64,000 bases of DNA from Streptomyces humicola (GCF_024436035.1 NZ_JANFNG010000030.1:1-64000); one strand, 5' to 3'. Positions 54,336-63,507 are shown, numbered from the stretch's first letter. A program made the numbers and translations. Notes: a model not told the origin generated them from the sequence alone.

Positions 54336-55013
54336 ATGAGACAGGTCGCGAAGAAGGGCCTGATGACGATGGTCGCGACGAGCGGCGTGCTCGCCGTGAC
54401 CAGCGGACTGGCGTACGCCGACGCTGGTGCGCAGGGGGTAGCATCCGACTCGCCGGGCGTTTTGTCCGGGAATCAGGTGCAGATCCCGGTGCACGTGCCG
54501 GTGAACGCGTGCGGCAACACGGTGGATGTCATCGGGGCGCTCAACCCCACCTTCGGCAACCACTGTGTCAACTCCTCCAGCCACCGCAAGGGCAGCGCCC
54601 GGAGCGAGGCCGACGCCGAGGGCGTGGCGAAGGGATCGCCGGGCGTCGGGTCTGGCAACAACGTGCAGGTTCCGGTGCATGTGCCGGTGAACGCGTGCGG
54701 CAACTCGGTGGATGTGATCGGGGCGCTCAACCCCGCCTTCGGCGACGACTGCCAGAACGAGTCGTCCCCCGGGTACACGCCTCGCTCCCACACGCCGCTC
54801 CGCCACATCCCGCGTCGGCACCACCGGCCGTCGGAGACCGTGCCGTGGATCCCGCCGTACCACCATGACCACCATGTGTGGCACGGCGGCCCGGAGCTGG
54901 CGCACACCGGTACGGACATGCTCGGCCTGGCCGCCATCCCGGCCAGCGCGGGTCTGCTCATCGGCGGCGTCCTGCTCTACCGCCGGGGCCGTCGCAGCGC
55001 TGCTCGCGGCTGA
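54336..55013 (+). CDS. Long chaplin with sortase signal
   Basis: This 225-residue precursor of a wall-anchored chaplin (ChpA/B/C class) has a signal peptide, two chaplin domains (QVQIPVHVPVNACGNTVDVI and NVQVPVHVPVNACGNSVDVI), a linker, and a sorting signal LAHTG followed by a membrane segment and RRGRRS tail for class E sortase. By position beside chpH it corresponds to chpC of S. coelicolor. The linker holds an unusual His/Pro/Trp-rich stretch (RHIPRRHHRP and PPYHHDHHVWHGG). The ATG at 54336 follows AAGGCAGGGA. Confidence 0.88.
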   Translation: MRQVAKKGLMTMVATSGVLAVTSGLAYADAGAQGVASDSPGVLSGNQVQIPVHVPVNACGNTVDVIGALNPTFGNHCVNSSSHRKGSARSEADAEGVAKGSPGVGSGNNVQVPVHVPVNACGNSVDVIGALNPAFGDDCQNESSPGYTPRSHTPLRHIPRRHHRPSETVPWIPPYHHDHHVWHGGPELAHTGTDMLGLAAIPASAGLLIGGVLLYRRGRRSAARG

Positions 55014-55054
55014 GGTCGCAGAGCAGGAAAAGCTCGACGAGCACGGCATAACGG

Positions 55055-55086
55055 ATGTGGGGTCCTGCGGTCGCAGGGCCCCACAT
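55055..55086. terminator. Bidirectional terminator between long chaplin and DUF5703 genes
   Basis: ATGTGGGGTCCTGCG pairs with CGCAGGGCCCCACAT (one T-G) around the two-base loop GT in the convergent gap. Confidence 0.8.
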
Positions 55087-55090
55087 CTGC

Positions 55091-55279
55091 TTACCAGGTC
55101 GCCCTGACCTGGCGGATGATCCGTCTTCGCAACCGCACCTTGCGGCTGCCGTCCGGATACAGGCGCAGGCGGTCGAGCTCCCAGTGGCCGTACTCGGCAT
55201 GATCGGTCAGCATGCGCCGTGTCGCGTTGCGGGAGACCCCACGCGGCACATACACGTCTTGAAATTCGTATTCCGGCAT
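55091..55279 (-). CDS. DUF5703-family small protein
   Basis: This is a basic 62-residue protein (YEFQDVYVPRGVSRNATRRM, then YGHWELDRLRLYPDGSRKV, ending in RRRIIRQVRATW). It is conserved at this place in streptomycetes with no known function. The arginine-rich end suggests nucleic-acid or membrane contact. It is divergent from the acidic hypothetical gene. Confidence 0.8.
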   Translation of the reverse strand: MPEYEFQDVYVPRGVSRNATRRMLTDHAEYGHWELDRLRLYPDGSRKVRLRRRIIRQVRATW

Positions 55280-55326
55280 CGCATCTATTGTGCGGGAGAC
55301 GGGCCGGTACGGATAGCGTCTGCTCC

Positions 55327-55995
55327 ATGTCTGATGTCGTACAGCCCCCCGTGGCCGAGGTGCGAGCGGCCGCCGAGGCGGTCAAAGCAGCGATCGACCG
55401 CCACCTTGCTGCGATCGAGAACCGCACGGGCGAGGACGACCCCGCCGTCTACGCCGCTTTCGACGCCCTCGCCTCGGCGGCCGAGGCGTACGACGAGCTG
55501 CTCTACGACGCCTATGACGAGGTGACGCCCTTCGAGGTGCCCGCAGGCGACTCGCTTCCCGCCTACGGAGGCCCCGCGGAACCGGGTGCGATCAGCGTGC
55601 TGATCCGCCGCGACTACGCCGTCGCCGAGCCGCAGCGGCTGATCGCCCAGGCCGCGCGGGTCGCCGACGAGGTCACCGGAGCCGGTACGGGCGTCGGCGC
55701 CGCGATCGGAGCCCTGTTCGGCGAATACGAGCCGGACGAAATCGCCTCCCGTCACAAGGAGTTCGGTCTCGAGGAAGGCGACTCCACGTTGTGGGTGCAG
55801 GCTGCCGATCCCGCCGAGCCGGGCGAGTGGCTCGCCGCCCCCTTCGACCAGGCGGACCCCGAACTCACCGTCTGCCGCTTCGACATCAGCGCCGTCTACG
55901 ACGACGAGGACGAGGAAGGCGAAGCGGACGACGACGAGGGCGGTGGGGACAGCGATGCCGACGACGTGACCGGCCGGATCAGCCGGGAGAGCTGA
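55327..55995 (+). CDS. Acidic hypothetical protein
   Basis: This 222-residue cytoplasmic protein starts with a helical region (AEVRAAAEAVKAAIDRHLAA), has a globular middle (PGAISVLIRRDYAVAEPQR) and ends in a strongly acidic tail with about 20 Asp/Glu residues in 30 (YDDEDEEGEADDDEGG). It is a conserved streptomycete protein whose function I do not recognise. It converges on the RecD-like gene with 21 bases between. Confidence 0.75.
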   Translation: MSDVVQPPVAEVRAAAEAVKAAIDRHLAAIENRTGEDDPAVYAAFDALASAAEAYDELLYDAYDEVTPFEVPAGDSLPAYGGPAEPGAISVLIRRDYAVAEPQRLIAQAARVADEVTGAGTGVGAAIGALFGEYEPDEIASRHKEFGLEEGDSTLWVQAADPAEPGEWLAAPFDQADPELTVCRFDISAVYDDEDEEGEADDDEGGGDSDADDVTGRISRES

Positions 55996-56016
55996 GCGGC
56001 CCGGCGGCCACGCCGC

Positions 56017-57999
56017 TCATATCCCTTCGGCCTGATCCCGCAGGATCGTCCGCAGGCGGGTCGTGCGCTCCTTGGCCGGCACTTCGGCCACGACGCCAGG
56101 CAGCGCCTGCTCCACGCCGTGCACGACCGACAGATGACGCTCGCCGCGGCCGAATGCGGTGTAGACCCAACTGCGGGTCAGGCCAGCGGCGGCGTCCCCC
56201 GGCAGCACCACGACCACGGCGCGCCACCGCCTGCCGACGGCCTGCTGGGCCGTCACCGCCCACCCGTGCCGCACGGCCGTGGCCACTCGGTCACGGGGCA
56301 CCAGCACCGCGGCGCCCTCGCACTCCAGGCGCAGCCCCCCGGCCTCGGCGGAGACCACGACGCCGGGCACGGCCCGGCCGGCCGCCGCTTCGTACACCAC
56401 CCGGTCGCCGGGGTCGAAGCCCGCGAACCGGCCAGGGCCGGGATTGAGACGTTCCTTCAACACCGCGTTGAGCGACCGCGTACCGGCGGCGCCGCCGTGG
56501 CCCGCGGTGATCACCTGGGTCTGCGCGGCGGGCACGCCGATCGCCCTCGGGATCGAGTCCGCGACCAGCTGCACGGTGCGGTGCACCGCTTCGCCCGCAT
56601 CATGCACGGGCACGATCACCACTTCCCTGCCCGGCGCCTCCACCTGCGTCAACTCGCCGACGCCGATCCCGGAGACCAGCTCCCCGATGGGGCCGGGATC
56701 CGGCGTACGGGAGGCGACGTGCGGGCACACCTTCGCCGCGACGAGATCGGCGAAGGCCCGTCCCGGTCCGCTCGCCGACCACAGGACGCCCGGGTCACCG
56801 CTGAGGACCAGCCGTGCGCCGTCCGGTACCGATTCCACGAGCGTGGCCGCCGACTCCACGTCGAGCTGCGGTGCGTCCAGCACGGCGAGCACGTCGAGCG
56901 CCAGCGTCCCGTCCTCGCTGCGACCCGGCCCCTGGGCGCCCGACAGCAGCCCGTCGACGGTGACGGCCGACTCCGCCGCATCCTCCCCGAGGTGCTGACC
57001 AAGCCGTCGCCTGCCGTCCTCGGTATGTGCGGCCGCGACGGCCCGCAGCCCCGCCGCGCGGGCAGCGGCCACCAGCGCCGCCGGCTCGGCGCGTGCGGCC
57101 TCACCGCCGGAGTGGGTCACCAGAGCGCTTCCTGCGACAGCCCGGACGAGCTCGGCCGCGGACGGCGACGGCGCGGCGGAGGCGGCTGCCTCCCAAGCCT
57201 CCGCCTCCGCGCCCTCCGCGCCCTCCGCGGCCTCGAAGGTGTTGAGCAGGCGGCCGAGGCCGTCCGCGAGGCTCTCCTCGGCGAGGGAGTACCGGTCCAG
57301 ACCGAGCAGAAGCGTGACCGGCGCCTCGTCGTCCCCGGCGCCCGGTGCGGCCCCCGGCGTCTCCTGCGCGTCGTGAAAGACCATCACCTGGCCGTTCTCG
57401 ACGGCCGTTCGCAGCGCGGCGTCGGCATCGGACACCGACTGCTTCTCCAGAGCCGCCCGCAGCACCGGCCACTCCAGCGCCGTATGGCCCGCATCGGCGG
57501 CCCGCTCCAGCAGCCAGGTGACGAGCGCGCGCCCGCGCCGCTCGTCGTCCGGGCGGCAGGCGGCGCCGAGCAGCGCCCGCGCGAAACCGTCGGCCTGATC
57601 GACCCGGACCCCGGCAAGGGACAGCACCAGCCAGGGATCCTCATGCAGTCGCTCGCCGGCCCGTTCGCCCAGGGCGTCCACGGCAGCCTCGGCGAGCGCC
57701 GGCGGCGCACCGCCGGCGGCGAGTACCTGGCGGGCCGCCTCGACGGGCTCACCCGACAGCTCGGGACCGCGTGTCTGCGTCGGCGGCGGAGCCACCGGCT
57801 CGGCTGGTGCGGCGGCCGGCGTGGGAGCACTCCACTGCGCCGCCGTGCCCTGCGGCTGCTCGCCCGCAGCGCCGCGGCCGCCACCCCGCTCTATCTTCCG
57901 GACCGCCTCGGCGAGGCGGGACAGCTCAACGGACGGCTGCCCATTGGAGCCGGGCGCCTGGCGGGCGCCCCCCTCGTCGGCGGTGCGGTCGGTGCTCAC
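56017..57999 (-). CDS. RecD2-like helicase homologue lacking the Walker A motif
   Basis: The 660-residue protein has the layout of RecD2-type helicases: a helix-hairpin-helix region (about 75-160), a winged region with DADAALRTAVENGQVMVFHD, a first RecA-like domain and a C-terminal second RecA-like domain (WAVTAQQAVGRRWRAVVVVL and SWVYTAFGRGERHLSVVHG). Where the P-loop should be it reads SALVTHSGGEAARAEPAALV, with no GKT. The Walker B region is VLDAPQLDVESAAT rather than a DEAS type. It probably cannot hydrolyse ATP in the normal way and may be a regulatory or DNA-binding relic. The GTG start overlaps the aldo/keto reductase stop. Confidence 0.75.
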   Translation of the reverse strand: MSTDRTADEGGARQAPGSNGQPSVELSRLAEAVRKIERGGGRGAAGEQPQGTAAQWSAPTPAAAPAEPVAPPPTQTRGPELSGEPVEAARQVLAAGGAPPALAEAAVDALGERAGERLHEDPWLVLSLAGVRVDQADGFARALLGAACRPDDERRGRALVTWLLERAADAGHTALEWPVLRAALEKQSVSDADAALRTAVENGQVMVFHDAQETPGAAPGAGDDEAPVTLLLGLDRYSLAEESLADGLGRLLNTFEAAEGAEGAEAEAWEAAASAAPSPSAAELVRAVAGSALVTHSGGEAARAEPAALVAAARAAGLRAVAAAHTEDGRRRLGQHLGEDAAESAVTVDGLLSGAQGPGRSEDGTLALDVLAVLDAPQLDVESAATLVESVPDGARLVLSGDPGVLWSASGPGRAFADLVAAKVCPHVASRTPDPGPIGELVSGIGVGELTQVEAPGREVVIVPVHDAGEAVHRTVQLVADSIPRAIGVPAAQTQVITAGHGGAAGTRSLNAVLKERLNPGPGRFAGFDPGDRVVYEAAAGRAVPGVVVSAEAGGLRLECEGAAVLVPRDRVATAVRHGWAVTAQQAVGRRWRAVVVVLPGDAAAGLTRSWVYTAFGRGERHLSVVHGVEQALPGVVAEVPAKERTTRLRTILRDQAEGI

Positions 58000-58976
58000 A
58001 GCGTGCTCCAGTCGTGGTCGGGATAGCGATGCACCGGCGCCGACACGTCGTCGAGCGCCTGGCAGATCTCACCCGGAAGCGTAAGGGCCTCCACTGACAA
58101 TGCCTGGCTGAGCTGCTGCGCGTTGCGTGTACCGAGGATCGGCGCGGCCACCCCGGGCCGGTCCCGTACCCAGGCGAGAGCGACCTGCAGCGGGGTGACC
58201 GCGAGCCCGTCGGCGGCCGTCGCGACCGCGTCGACGATGAGCCGGGCCGTCTCGTCGAGGTACGGCGCCACAAACGGTGCGAGGTCGTCCGAGGCGCCGC
58301 GTGAGTCCGGAGGGGTGCCGTGCCGGTACTTGCCGGTGAGCACGCCTCGGCCGAGGGGCGACGACGGCAGCAGGCCGACGCCGAGGTCGAGCGCGGCGGG
58401 CAGCACCTCGCGCTCGACCCCGCGCTGCAGCAGCGAGTACTCCATCTGCGTACTGGCCAGCGCGGTGCGGCCGGCGCCCGCGCGCTGCCAGGTGGCGGCC
58501 TTGGCCAGCTGCCAGCCGCAGAAGTTGGAGACGCCGGCGTAGCGGGCGCGTCCCGAGGCGACGGCGATGTCGAGCGCCTGCAGTGTCTCGTCGAGCGGCG
58601 TCCGCGGATCGTAGGCGTGCACCTGCCACAGGTCGACGTGGTCGGTGCCGAGCCGCTGGAGCGAGGCGTCGAGCGCGGAGAGCAGGTGTCCGCGCGAGCC
58701 GTCGAAACGCCGGTCGGGGTCCGGCACGCTGCCGGCCTTGGTCGCGATCACCAGGTCCGAACGCGGCACCAGGCTGTCGAGCAGCCTGCCCAGCAGGTAC
58801 TCCGCCCCGCCGTCCGCGTACACGTCGGCGGTGTCCACCAGCGTTCCGCCGGCCTCCCAGAACGCCTTCAGCAGATCGGCGGCGTCCCGCTCGCCGGTGT
58901 CCCGCCCCCAGGTGAGCGTGCCAAGACCAAGCCGCGAGACGCGCAATCCCGTTCGGCCGACGTGCCGTTGCTCCAT
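57996..58976 (-). CDS. Aldo/keto reductase
   Basis: This NADPH-dependent (alpha/beta)8-barrel oxidoreductase has 326 residues. The catalytic tetrad is visible: Asp and Tyr in VDTADVYADGGAE, Lys in LVIATKAGSVP and His in VDLWQVHAYDPRTP. GLGTLTWGRDTG begins the barrel. The ATG at 58976 gives MEQRHVGRTGL. It is coupled by GTGA to the RecD-like gene and divergent from the LLM oxidoreductase. The substrate is unknown. Confidence 0.9.
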   Translation of the reverse strand: MEQRHVGRTGLRVSRLGLGTLTWGRDTGERDAADLLKAFWEAGGTLVDTADVYADGGAEYLLGRLLDSLVPRSDLVIATKAGSVPDPDRRFDGSRGHLLSALDASLQRLGTDHVDLWQVHAYDPRTPLDETLQALDIAVASGRARYAGVSNFCGWQLAKAATWQRAGAGRTALASTQMEYSLLQRGVEREVLPAALDLGVGLLPSSPLGRGVLTGKYRHGTPPDSRGASDDLAPFVAPYLDETARLIVDAVATAADGLAVTPLQVALAWVRDRPGVAAPILGTRNAQQLSQALSVEALTLPGEICQALDDVSAPVHRYPDHDWSTL

Positions 58977-59103
58977 GTGGGGTGACACTACTGGCCCACG
59001 CGCTGCAGTGCTGCAGTGTGGCGCACTCGACAGCCACGGTTGTGCGTGCGACGCGCTACAGTCCCCGGAGACGACGACGTTACCGATCGGTAAGGGGTGC
59101 GCT

Positions 59104-60159
59104 ATGCGGCTCGGGATCAACCTCGGCTATTGGGGCGCCGGGATGGATGCGGACAATCTCGCCGTCGCGCGCGAGGCCGACCGGCTCGGGTACTCGGTGT
59201 GCTGGGCCGCCGAGGCCTACGGCTCCGATGCCCCCACGGTGCTGGCGTGGGTCGCGGCGCAGACCGAGCGGATCGACGTCGGCTCGGCGATCCTGCAGAT
59301 CCCGGCGCGCACGCCCGCGATGACCGCCATGACCGCGGCCACCCTCGACTCGCTCTCCGGCGGACGTTTCCGGCTCGGTCTCGGCGTCTCCGGGCCCCAG
59401 GTCTCCGAAGGGTGGTACGGAGTCAGGTTCGACAAGCCGCTCTCCCGCACCCGGGAGTACGTGGAGATCGTCCGCAAGGCGATGTCGCGCGAGCGGCTCA
59501 CGCACGAGGGCGAGCACTGGACCCTGCCGCTGCCCGGCGGACCCGGCAAGCCGCTCAAGCTCACCGTCCACCCGGTGCGCGAGCACATCCCGCTCTACAT
59601 CGCCGCGATCGGCCCGAAGAACCTGGAGCAGACCGGTGAGATCGCCGATGGCGCGCTGCTGATCTTCGCCGCCCCCGAGCACCTGGAGGAGACCGCCCTC
59701 GCTCCGCTGCGTGCCGGGCGGGAGAAGGCGGGCAGGACCATGGAGGAATTCGACGTCTGCCCGACCGTCCCTCTGGCCCTCGGCAGCGACGACGACATCG
59801 ACGCCCTCGCCGACACCTTCCGCCCGTACACCGCGCTCTACGTCGGCGGCATGGGCAGCCGCAAGCAGAACTTCTACAACCGGCTCGCGCAGCGCATGGG
59901 CTACGAGAAGGCGGCGGCCGAGATCCAGGACAAATACCTGGCGGGTGACAAGGACGGCGCCGCGGCCGCTGTGCCGCGCGAGCTGATCGACTCCACGACG
60001 CTGCTCGGCTCCGTCGAGCGCATCGCGGACCGCATGCAGGCGTACGCCTCAGCCGGAGTCACCACGCTGAGCCTCGCCCCGGCAGGGTTCACCCTCGACG
60101 AGCGGATCGCGGCGCTGCGCGCGGGTGTCGACGCGCTGGAGCGTGCGGGGCTCGGGTAA
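59104..60159 (+). CDS. LLM-class F420-dependent oxidoreductase
   Basis: This TIM-barrel flavin/F420 enzyme of the luciferase-like family has 351 residues. LGINLGYWGAGMDADNLAVA opens it, the cofactor region is AILQIPARTPAMTAMTAATL and DSLSGGRFRLGLGVSGPQVS, and GVTTLSLAPAGFTLDERIAA closes it. The pattern fits the F420-dependent branch common in actinobacteria. The ATG follows AAGGGG. A T-tailed hairpin terminates it. Confidence 0.9.
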   Translation: MRLGINLGYWGAGMDADNLAVAREADRLGYSVCWAAEAYGSDAPTVLAWVAAQTERIDVGSAILQIPARTPAMTAMTAATLDSLSGGRFRLGLGVSGPQVSEGWYGVRFDKPLSRTREYVEIVRKAMSRERLTHEGEHWTLPLPGGPGKPLKLTVHPVREHIPLYIAAIGPKNLEQTGEIADGALLIFAAPEHLEETALAPLRAGREKAGRTMEEFDVCPTVPLALGSDDDIDALADTFRPYTALYVGGMGSRKQNFYNRLAQRMGYEKAAAEIQDKYLAGDKDGAAAAVPRELIDSTTLLGSVERIADRMQAYASAGVTTLSLAPAGFTLDERIAALRAGVDALERAGLG

Positions 60160-60259
60160 TCGCGCGCACTCCCGTCGAGGACGACGTCTGGTGCCGGCCG
60201 ACCGCCCGGCGCTCCGGGCCAGGGCCCGTTGCGGAAGTCCGTCGGATCGGCCCGCGCCC

Positions 60260-60278
60260 GCCGCGCCGGCGGCTTTTT
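60260..60278 (+). terminator. Rho-independent terminator after the LLM gene
   Basis: The stem GCCGC/GCGGC with a four-base loop is followed by five T residues, about 100 bases past the stop. The same GC word recurs without T residues at 60369-60384. Confidence 0.6.
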
Positions 60279-60438
60279 GTCGCCGACGGTGCGTGCGATC
60301 GCACGGCGGAGGGCCGCCCTCGTACCGGGTCGTACTTGGGCGAGCCCGACAACGCAGCGAGCGTGCCCCGCCGCGCCGGCGGCCGATGGTGCTGTGGGCG
60401 TCGCGGGCGCCCGGCGGGACTTCCGCGGCCGGCCCTAC

Positions 60439-61098
60439 CTAGCTCGGCACCAAACGTCCCAGCAGTCTGCCGAAGGCGATCAACCGTGCTATCTGGCCGG
60501 GCCCGCCGTCCTCGAGCGACTTGCTGAAACGGAACGCCTCCGGCCGGAAACGGGCCGCGGCGACCGGTGCATCGGGCTCGCTCTGCACGGCGCTGAGCTC
60601 GTGCGGCGTCGCCGTCGCGAGAACCAGGTAAACCCCGCGGTCCACCCGCTGCCCCCGCTCGTCCCGCCCCACGAGCGTGCGCATTCCGACGTGCCCGATC
60701 GCGTCGAGCGGAAGCACCTGGACCGAGGAGTCGAGCACCGTGCCCCCGGGGGCGGCGTCATCGGCCAACTCCTCGCTGTGCCACAGGATCAGACGCCGCC
60801 CGTCGCAGACCGCGGCCTCCTGCCATACGGAGGTGCCGGCCTCCGTGAGGTCGACGACGCGTTCGAGGGTGAACCCGCGCACCTTGCGGCGGCCGAGCAC
60901 TCCGGCGATCGCGTCCAAGGCCACGTCGGCATGGAGGAAGTAGGCGTGCACGGCATCGTCGAGGCGCGCATACGGAGACCAGTCCGAACCCGCCGGGCCC
61001 AGACGGCGCATCGCCGGGCGCCGTCGCGCGGCCCTGCTGAACATGTCCACTTGCTTCGCGATCCCGTCCCCTGGCGCCTGTAAGACCTTCTTCGGCAC
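60439..61098 (-). CDS. Conserved streptomycete hypothetical protein
   Basis: This 219-residue cytoplasmic protein has recognisable blocks but no known function (DWSPYARLDDAVHAYFLHAD, VVDLTEAGTSVWQEAAVCDG, DSSVQVLPLDAIGHVGMRTL). The GTG at 61098 is the longest start and has only a weak ribosome binding site. A start at the ATG at 61044 (MFSRAARRRPAMRRLG) is possible. The gap 60160-60438 holds only the LLM terminator and a repeated GC-rich word. Confidence 0.65.
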   Translation of the reverse strand: MPKKVLQAPGDGIAKQVDMFSRAARRRPAMRRLGPAGSDWSPYARLDDAVHAYFLHADVALDAIAGVLGRRKVRGFTLERVVDLTEAGTSVWQEAAVCDGRRLILWHSEELADDAAPGGTVLDSSVQVLPLDAIGHVGMRTLVGRDERGQRVDRGVYLVLATATPHELSAVQSEPDAPVAAARFRPEAFRFSKSLEDGGPGQIARLIAFGRLLGRLVPS

Positions 61099-61342
61099 CT
61101 TACCCAGCCGTACCCGTGGATACGGGACGGGAGGGGAGAGCCACGGGCAGATACGGGCGTGCAGGGGCGCGGAACGCGGCCGAGGCGCTGAGACGTGAGA
61201 CGTTTCTGCGGCCGTGGTGGGGGCTCGGGCGTCTTCCCCGCCACGGCCGTCACCATCACAACGCCCGGCGGCGCCAAAGGGTTACGGCACGGCGCGGCAT
61301 ACCGCACCGGGCCGTGTCCGTGGGGAGTCGTACCCTCGATCC

Positions 61343-62035
61343 ATGCCCACTGTGATCCTTGCCCGGCACGGACGGTCCACTGCGAACGCCGACGGCGTGC
61401 TCGCCGGCTGGAGCCCCGGCATCGCACTCGACGAGCACGGCAGGGGCCAGGCGGAGGTGCTGGCGGCGCGGCTCGCCGAGCTGCCGCTCGCCGCGGTCGT
61501 CACCAGCCCGCTGCAGCGCTGCCAGGAGACGGTCAGGCCGCTGCTCGAAGCCCGCCCCGAGCTGCCCGTCCACACCGACGAGCGCGTCGGTGAGTGCCGT
61601 TACGGTGACTGGACCGGCCGCAAGCTCACCGAACTCGCGGACGAGCCGCTGTGGCAGACCGTCCAGCAGCACCCGTCCGCCGCCGTCTTCCCCGGACCCG
61701 ACGGAGAGTCGGTGCGCGCCATGCAGGCGCGGGCGGTGGACGCGATCCGTGACTGGAACGCCCGGATCGAGCAGGAGCACGGCCCGGATGCGTTGTACCT
61801 GGTGTGCTCGCACGGCGACATCATCAAGTCGGTGGCGGCCGACGCACTGGGGCTCCATCTCGACCTCTTCCAGAGGCTCTCGGTGGAACCGTGTTCCGTC
61901 ACCGCCATCCGCTTCACCCCGCTGCGGCCCTTCCTAGTGCGGCTCGGAGACACCGGGGAGCTCGGCGGGCTGCGGCCGCGTCCGGCGGCGAGCGGCGGCG
62001 ATGCCGTGGTCGGAGGGGCTACGGGCGCACCGTGA
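61343..62035 (+). CDS. Histidine phosphatase superfamily protein (MSMEG_4193-type)
   Basis: This phosphoglycerate-mutase-like phosphatase has 230 residues. The catalytic histidine is in VILARHGRSTANADG, SPLQRCQETVRPLL supplies the second Arg, ECRYGDWTGRKLTEL the acid, and LVCSHGDIIKSVAADAL the second His. The ATG at 61343 starts the normal family frame; the longer upstream frame is not coding. It leads the conserved block phosphatase, DUF3090, SCO1664-type, mshC, and may be linked to mycothiol-related metabolism by context only. Confidence 0.88.
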   Translation: MPTVILARHGRSTANADGVLAGWSPGIALDEHGRGQAEVLAARLAELPLAAVVTSPLQRCQETVRPLLEARPELPVHTDERVGECRYGDWTGRKLTELADEPLWQTVQQHPSAAVFPGPDGESVRAMQARAVDAIRDWNARIEQEHGPDALYLVCSHGDIIKSVAADALGLHLDLFQRLSVEPCSVTAIRFTPLRPFLVRLGDTGELGGLRPRPAASGGDAVVGGATGAP

Positions 62036-62113
62036 TCGCCGAGCGCAGTAGGGTGGTGCAGCGGAATTCGCGCAGCGACATGTGAACGATCAGTCGAGCA
62101 AACGGAGCAGGAC

Positions 62114-62713
62114 GTGCCCCGTCAGGTGTTCTTCTACGAGCAGCCGGACCGGTTCGTGGCCGGCACGGTCGGGCAGCCGGGCCACCGCACCTTCTTTCTG
62201 CAGGCGACGGCGGCCGGCCGCACGACGAGCGTGGCGCTGGAGAAGACCCAGGTGGAGGCGCTCGCCGAGCGTATCGACGAGCTTCTCGACGAGGTCCTGC
62301 GCCGCTCGGGAGGCACCGCGTCGGTGCCCGCCGTCGCACCCGCGGAGCTGAACGACACGGCCCCTCTCGACACGCCCGTGGAGGAGGAGTTCCGCGTCGG
62401 CACCATGGCGCTCGCCTGGGACACCGCTGCCGAGCGCATGATCCTCGAAGCGCAGGCGCTGGTCGAGATCGACGCCGAGTCGGAGCTTTCGTCCGAGGAC
62501 CTGGAGGCGGCCGAGGAACTGCTACTGCAGGACGACGAGAACGGTCCGCCGATGCTGCGGGTCCGCCTCACCGGGGCGCAGGCCCGCTCGTTCGCCAAGC
62601 GAGCGCTCGAAGTGGTCTCGGCCGGCCGCCCGCCGTGCCCACTGTGCAGCCTGCCCCTCGACCCGGAAGGACATGTATGCCCGCGCCAGAACGGGTACCG
62701 CCGGGCGGGCTGA
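62114..62713 (+). CDS. DUF3090-family protein
   Basis: This 199-residue protein matches the actinobacterial DUF3090 family: RQVFFYEQPDRFVAGTVGQP, DTAAERMILEAQALVEI and LRVRLTGAQARSFAKRAL. The C-terminus is a Cys-containing end (PCPLCSLPLDPEGHVCPRQN) that probably binds zinc. The GTG at 62114 follows AGGA. Its end overlaps the next gene by 37 bases, which implies translational coupling. Function is not established. Confidence 0.88.
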   Translation: MPRQVFFYEQPDRFVAGTVGQPGHRTFFLQATAAGRTTSVALEKTQVEALAERIDELLDEVLRRSGGTASVPAVAPAELNDTAPLDTPVEEEFRVGTMALAWDTAAERMILEAQALVEIDAESELSSEDLEAAEELLLQDDENGPPMLRVRLTGAQARSFAKRALEVVSAGRPPCPLCSLPLDPEGHVCPRQNGYRRAG

Positions 62714-63507
62714 CGCCCGCGGAGCCGGCCGACGAGGTCGAGCTGCTGGCCAGGGGTGAGCTCACCGTCCGGGGGCGGTTGCACGAGGCGTCCAACGCGG
62801 CCCTGTTCTGCACCGTGGCGTACGACGGCCGCGAGGCCCACTGCATCTACAAGCCGGTCGCGGGCGAGCGCCCGCTGTGGGACTTCCCCGACGGCACCCT
62901 CGCCGGGCGGGAGGTCGCCGCGTACCTGGTCTCGGAAGCGACCGGGTGGGGCCTGGTGCCTCCGACCGTGCTGCGCGAAGGGCCGTTCGGCGAGGGCATG
63001 TGCCAGCTGTGGGTCGAGGCCGATCCCCAGGCCGAGCTGCTGGCGCTGGTCGAGGGCGAGGAGCCCGGGCCCGGCTGGAAGGCGATCGGGTTCGCCGAGG
63101 TGGGGGAGGGGCGCACGGCACTGCTGGTGCACGCCGACGACATACGGCTGCGCCGGCTCGCCGTACTCGACGCGGTGATAAACAACGCCGACCGCAAGGG
63201 CGGCCATCTGCTGCCCACCCCCGACGGCCGTCTCTACGCGATCGACCACGGCGTGGCCTTCCACGTCGACGACAAGCTCCGCACGCTGCTGTGGGGCTGG
63301 GCCGGGGAGCCGTTGACCGACGAGGCCCGTCACGTGCTGGGGCGGCTCGCCACCGCGCTCGCCAACAGCCTCGGCGACCGCCTCGCCGAGCTGCTCACCC
63401 CGGCCGAGGTCACCGCCGTACGGGACCGGGTGGCGGCGCTGCTGCGGACCGGGCGCCACCCCGAGCCGGGCGGCCGCTGGCCCGCCGTCCCCTGGCCGCC
63501 GGTCTGA
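62677..63507 (+). CDS. SCO1664-family protein (PI3/PI4-kinase-like fold)
   Basis: This 276-residue protein belongs to a family distantly like phosphatidylinositol kinases. CIYKPVAGERPLWDFPDGTL contains the likely nucleotide-binding lysine, VLDAVINNADRKGGHLL the catalytic-loop Asn-Asp, and LYAIDHGVAFHVDDKLR the Asp of the metal loop. The ATG at 62677 lies inside the DUF3090 gene and follows GGAAGGA. It is always found next to DUF3090 and mshC in actinobacteria. Its substrate is unknown. Confidence 0.88.
   Translation: MPAPERVPPGGLTPAEPADEVELLARGELTVRGRLHEASNAALFCTVAYDGREAHCIYKPVAGERPLWDFPDGTLAGREVAAYLVSEATGWGLVPPTVLREGPFGEGMCQLWVEADPQAELLALVEGEEPGPGWKAIGFAEVGEGRTALLVHADDIRLRRLAVLDAVINNADRKGGHLLPTPDGRLYAIDHGVAFHVDDKLRTLLWGWAGEPLTDEARHVLGRLATALANSLGDRLAELLTPAEVTAVRDRVAALLRTGRHPEPGGRWPAVPWPPV

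Noticed and set aside
60369-60384. A second terminator matching the one at 60260
   Set aside because: The GC word is repeated but the T-run and a preceding gene are absent, so only the repeat itself is noted.
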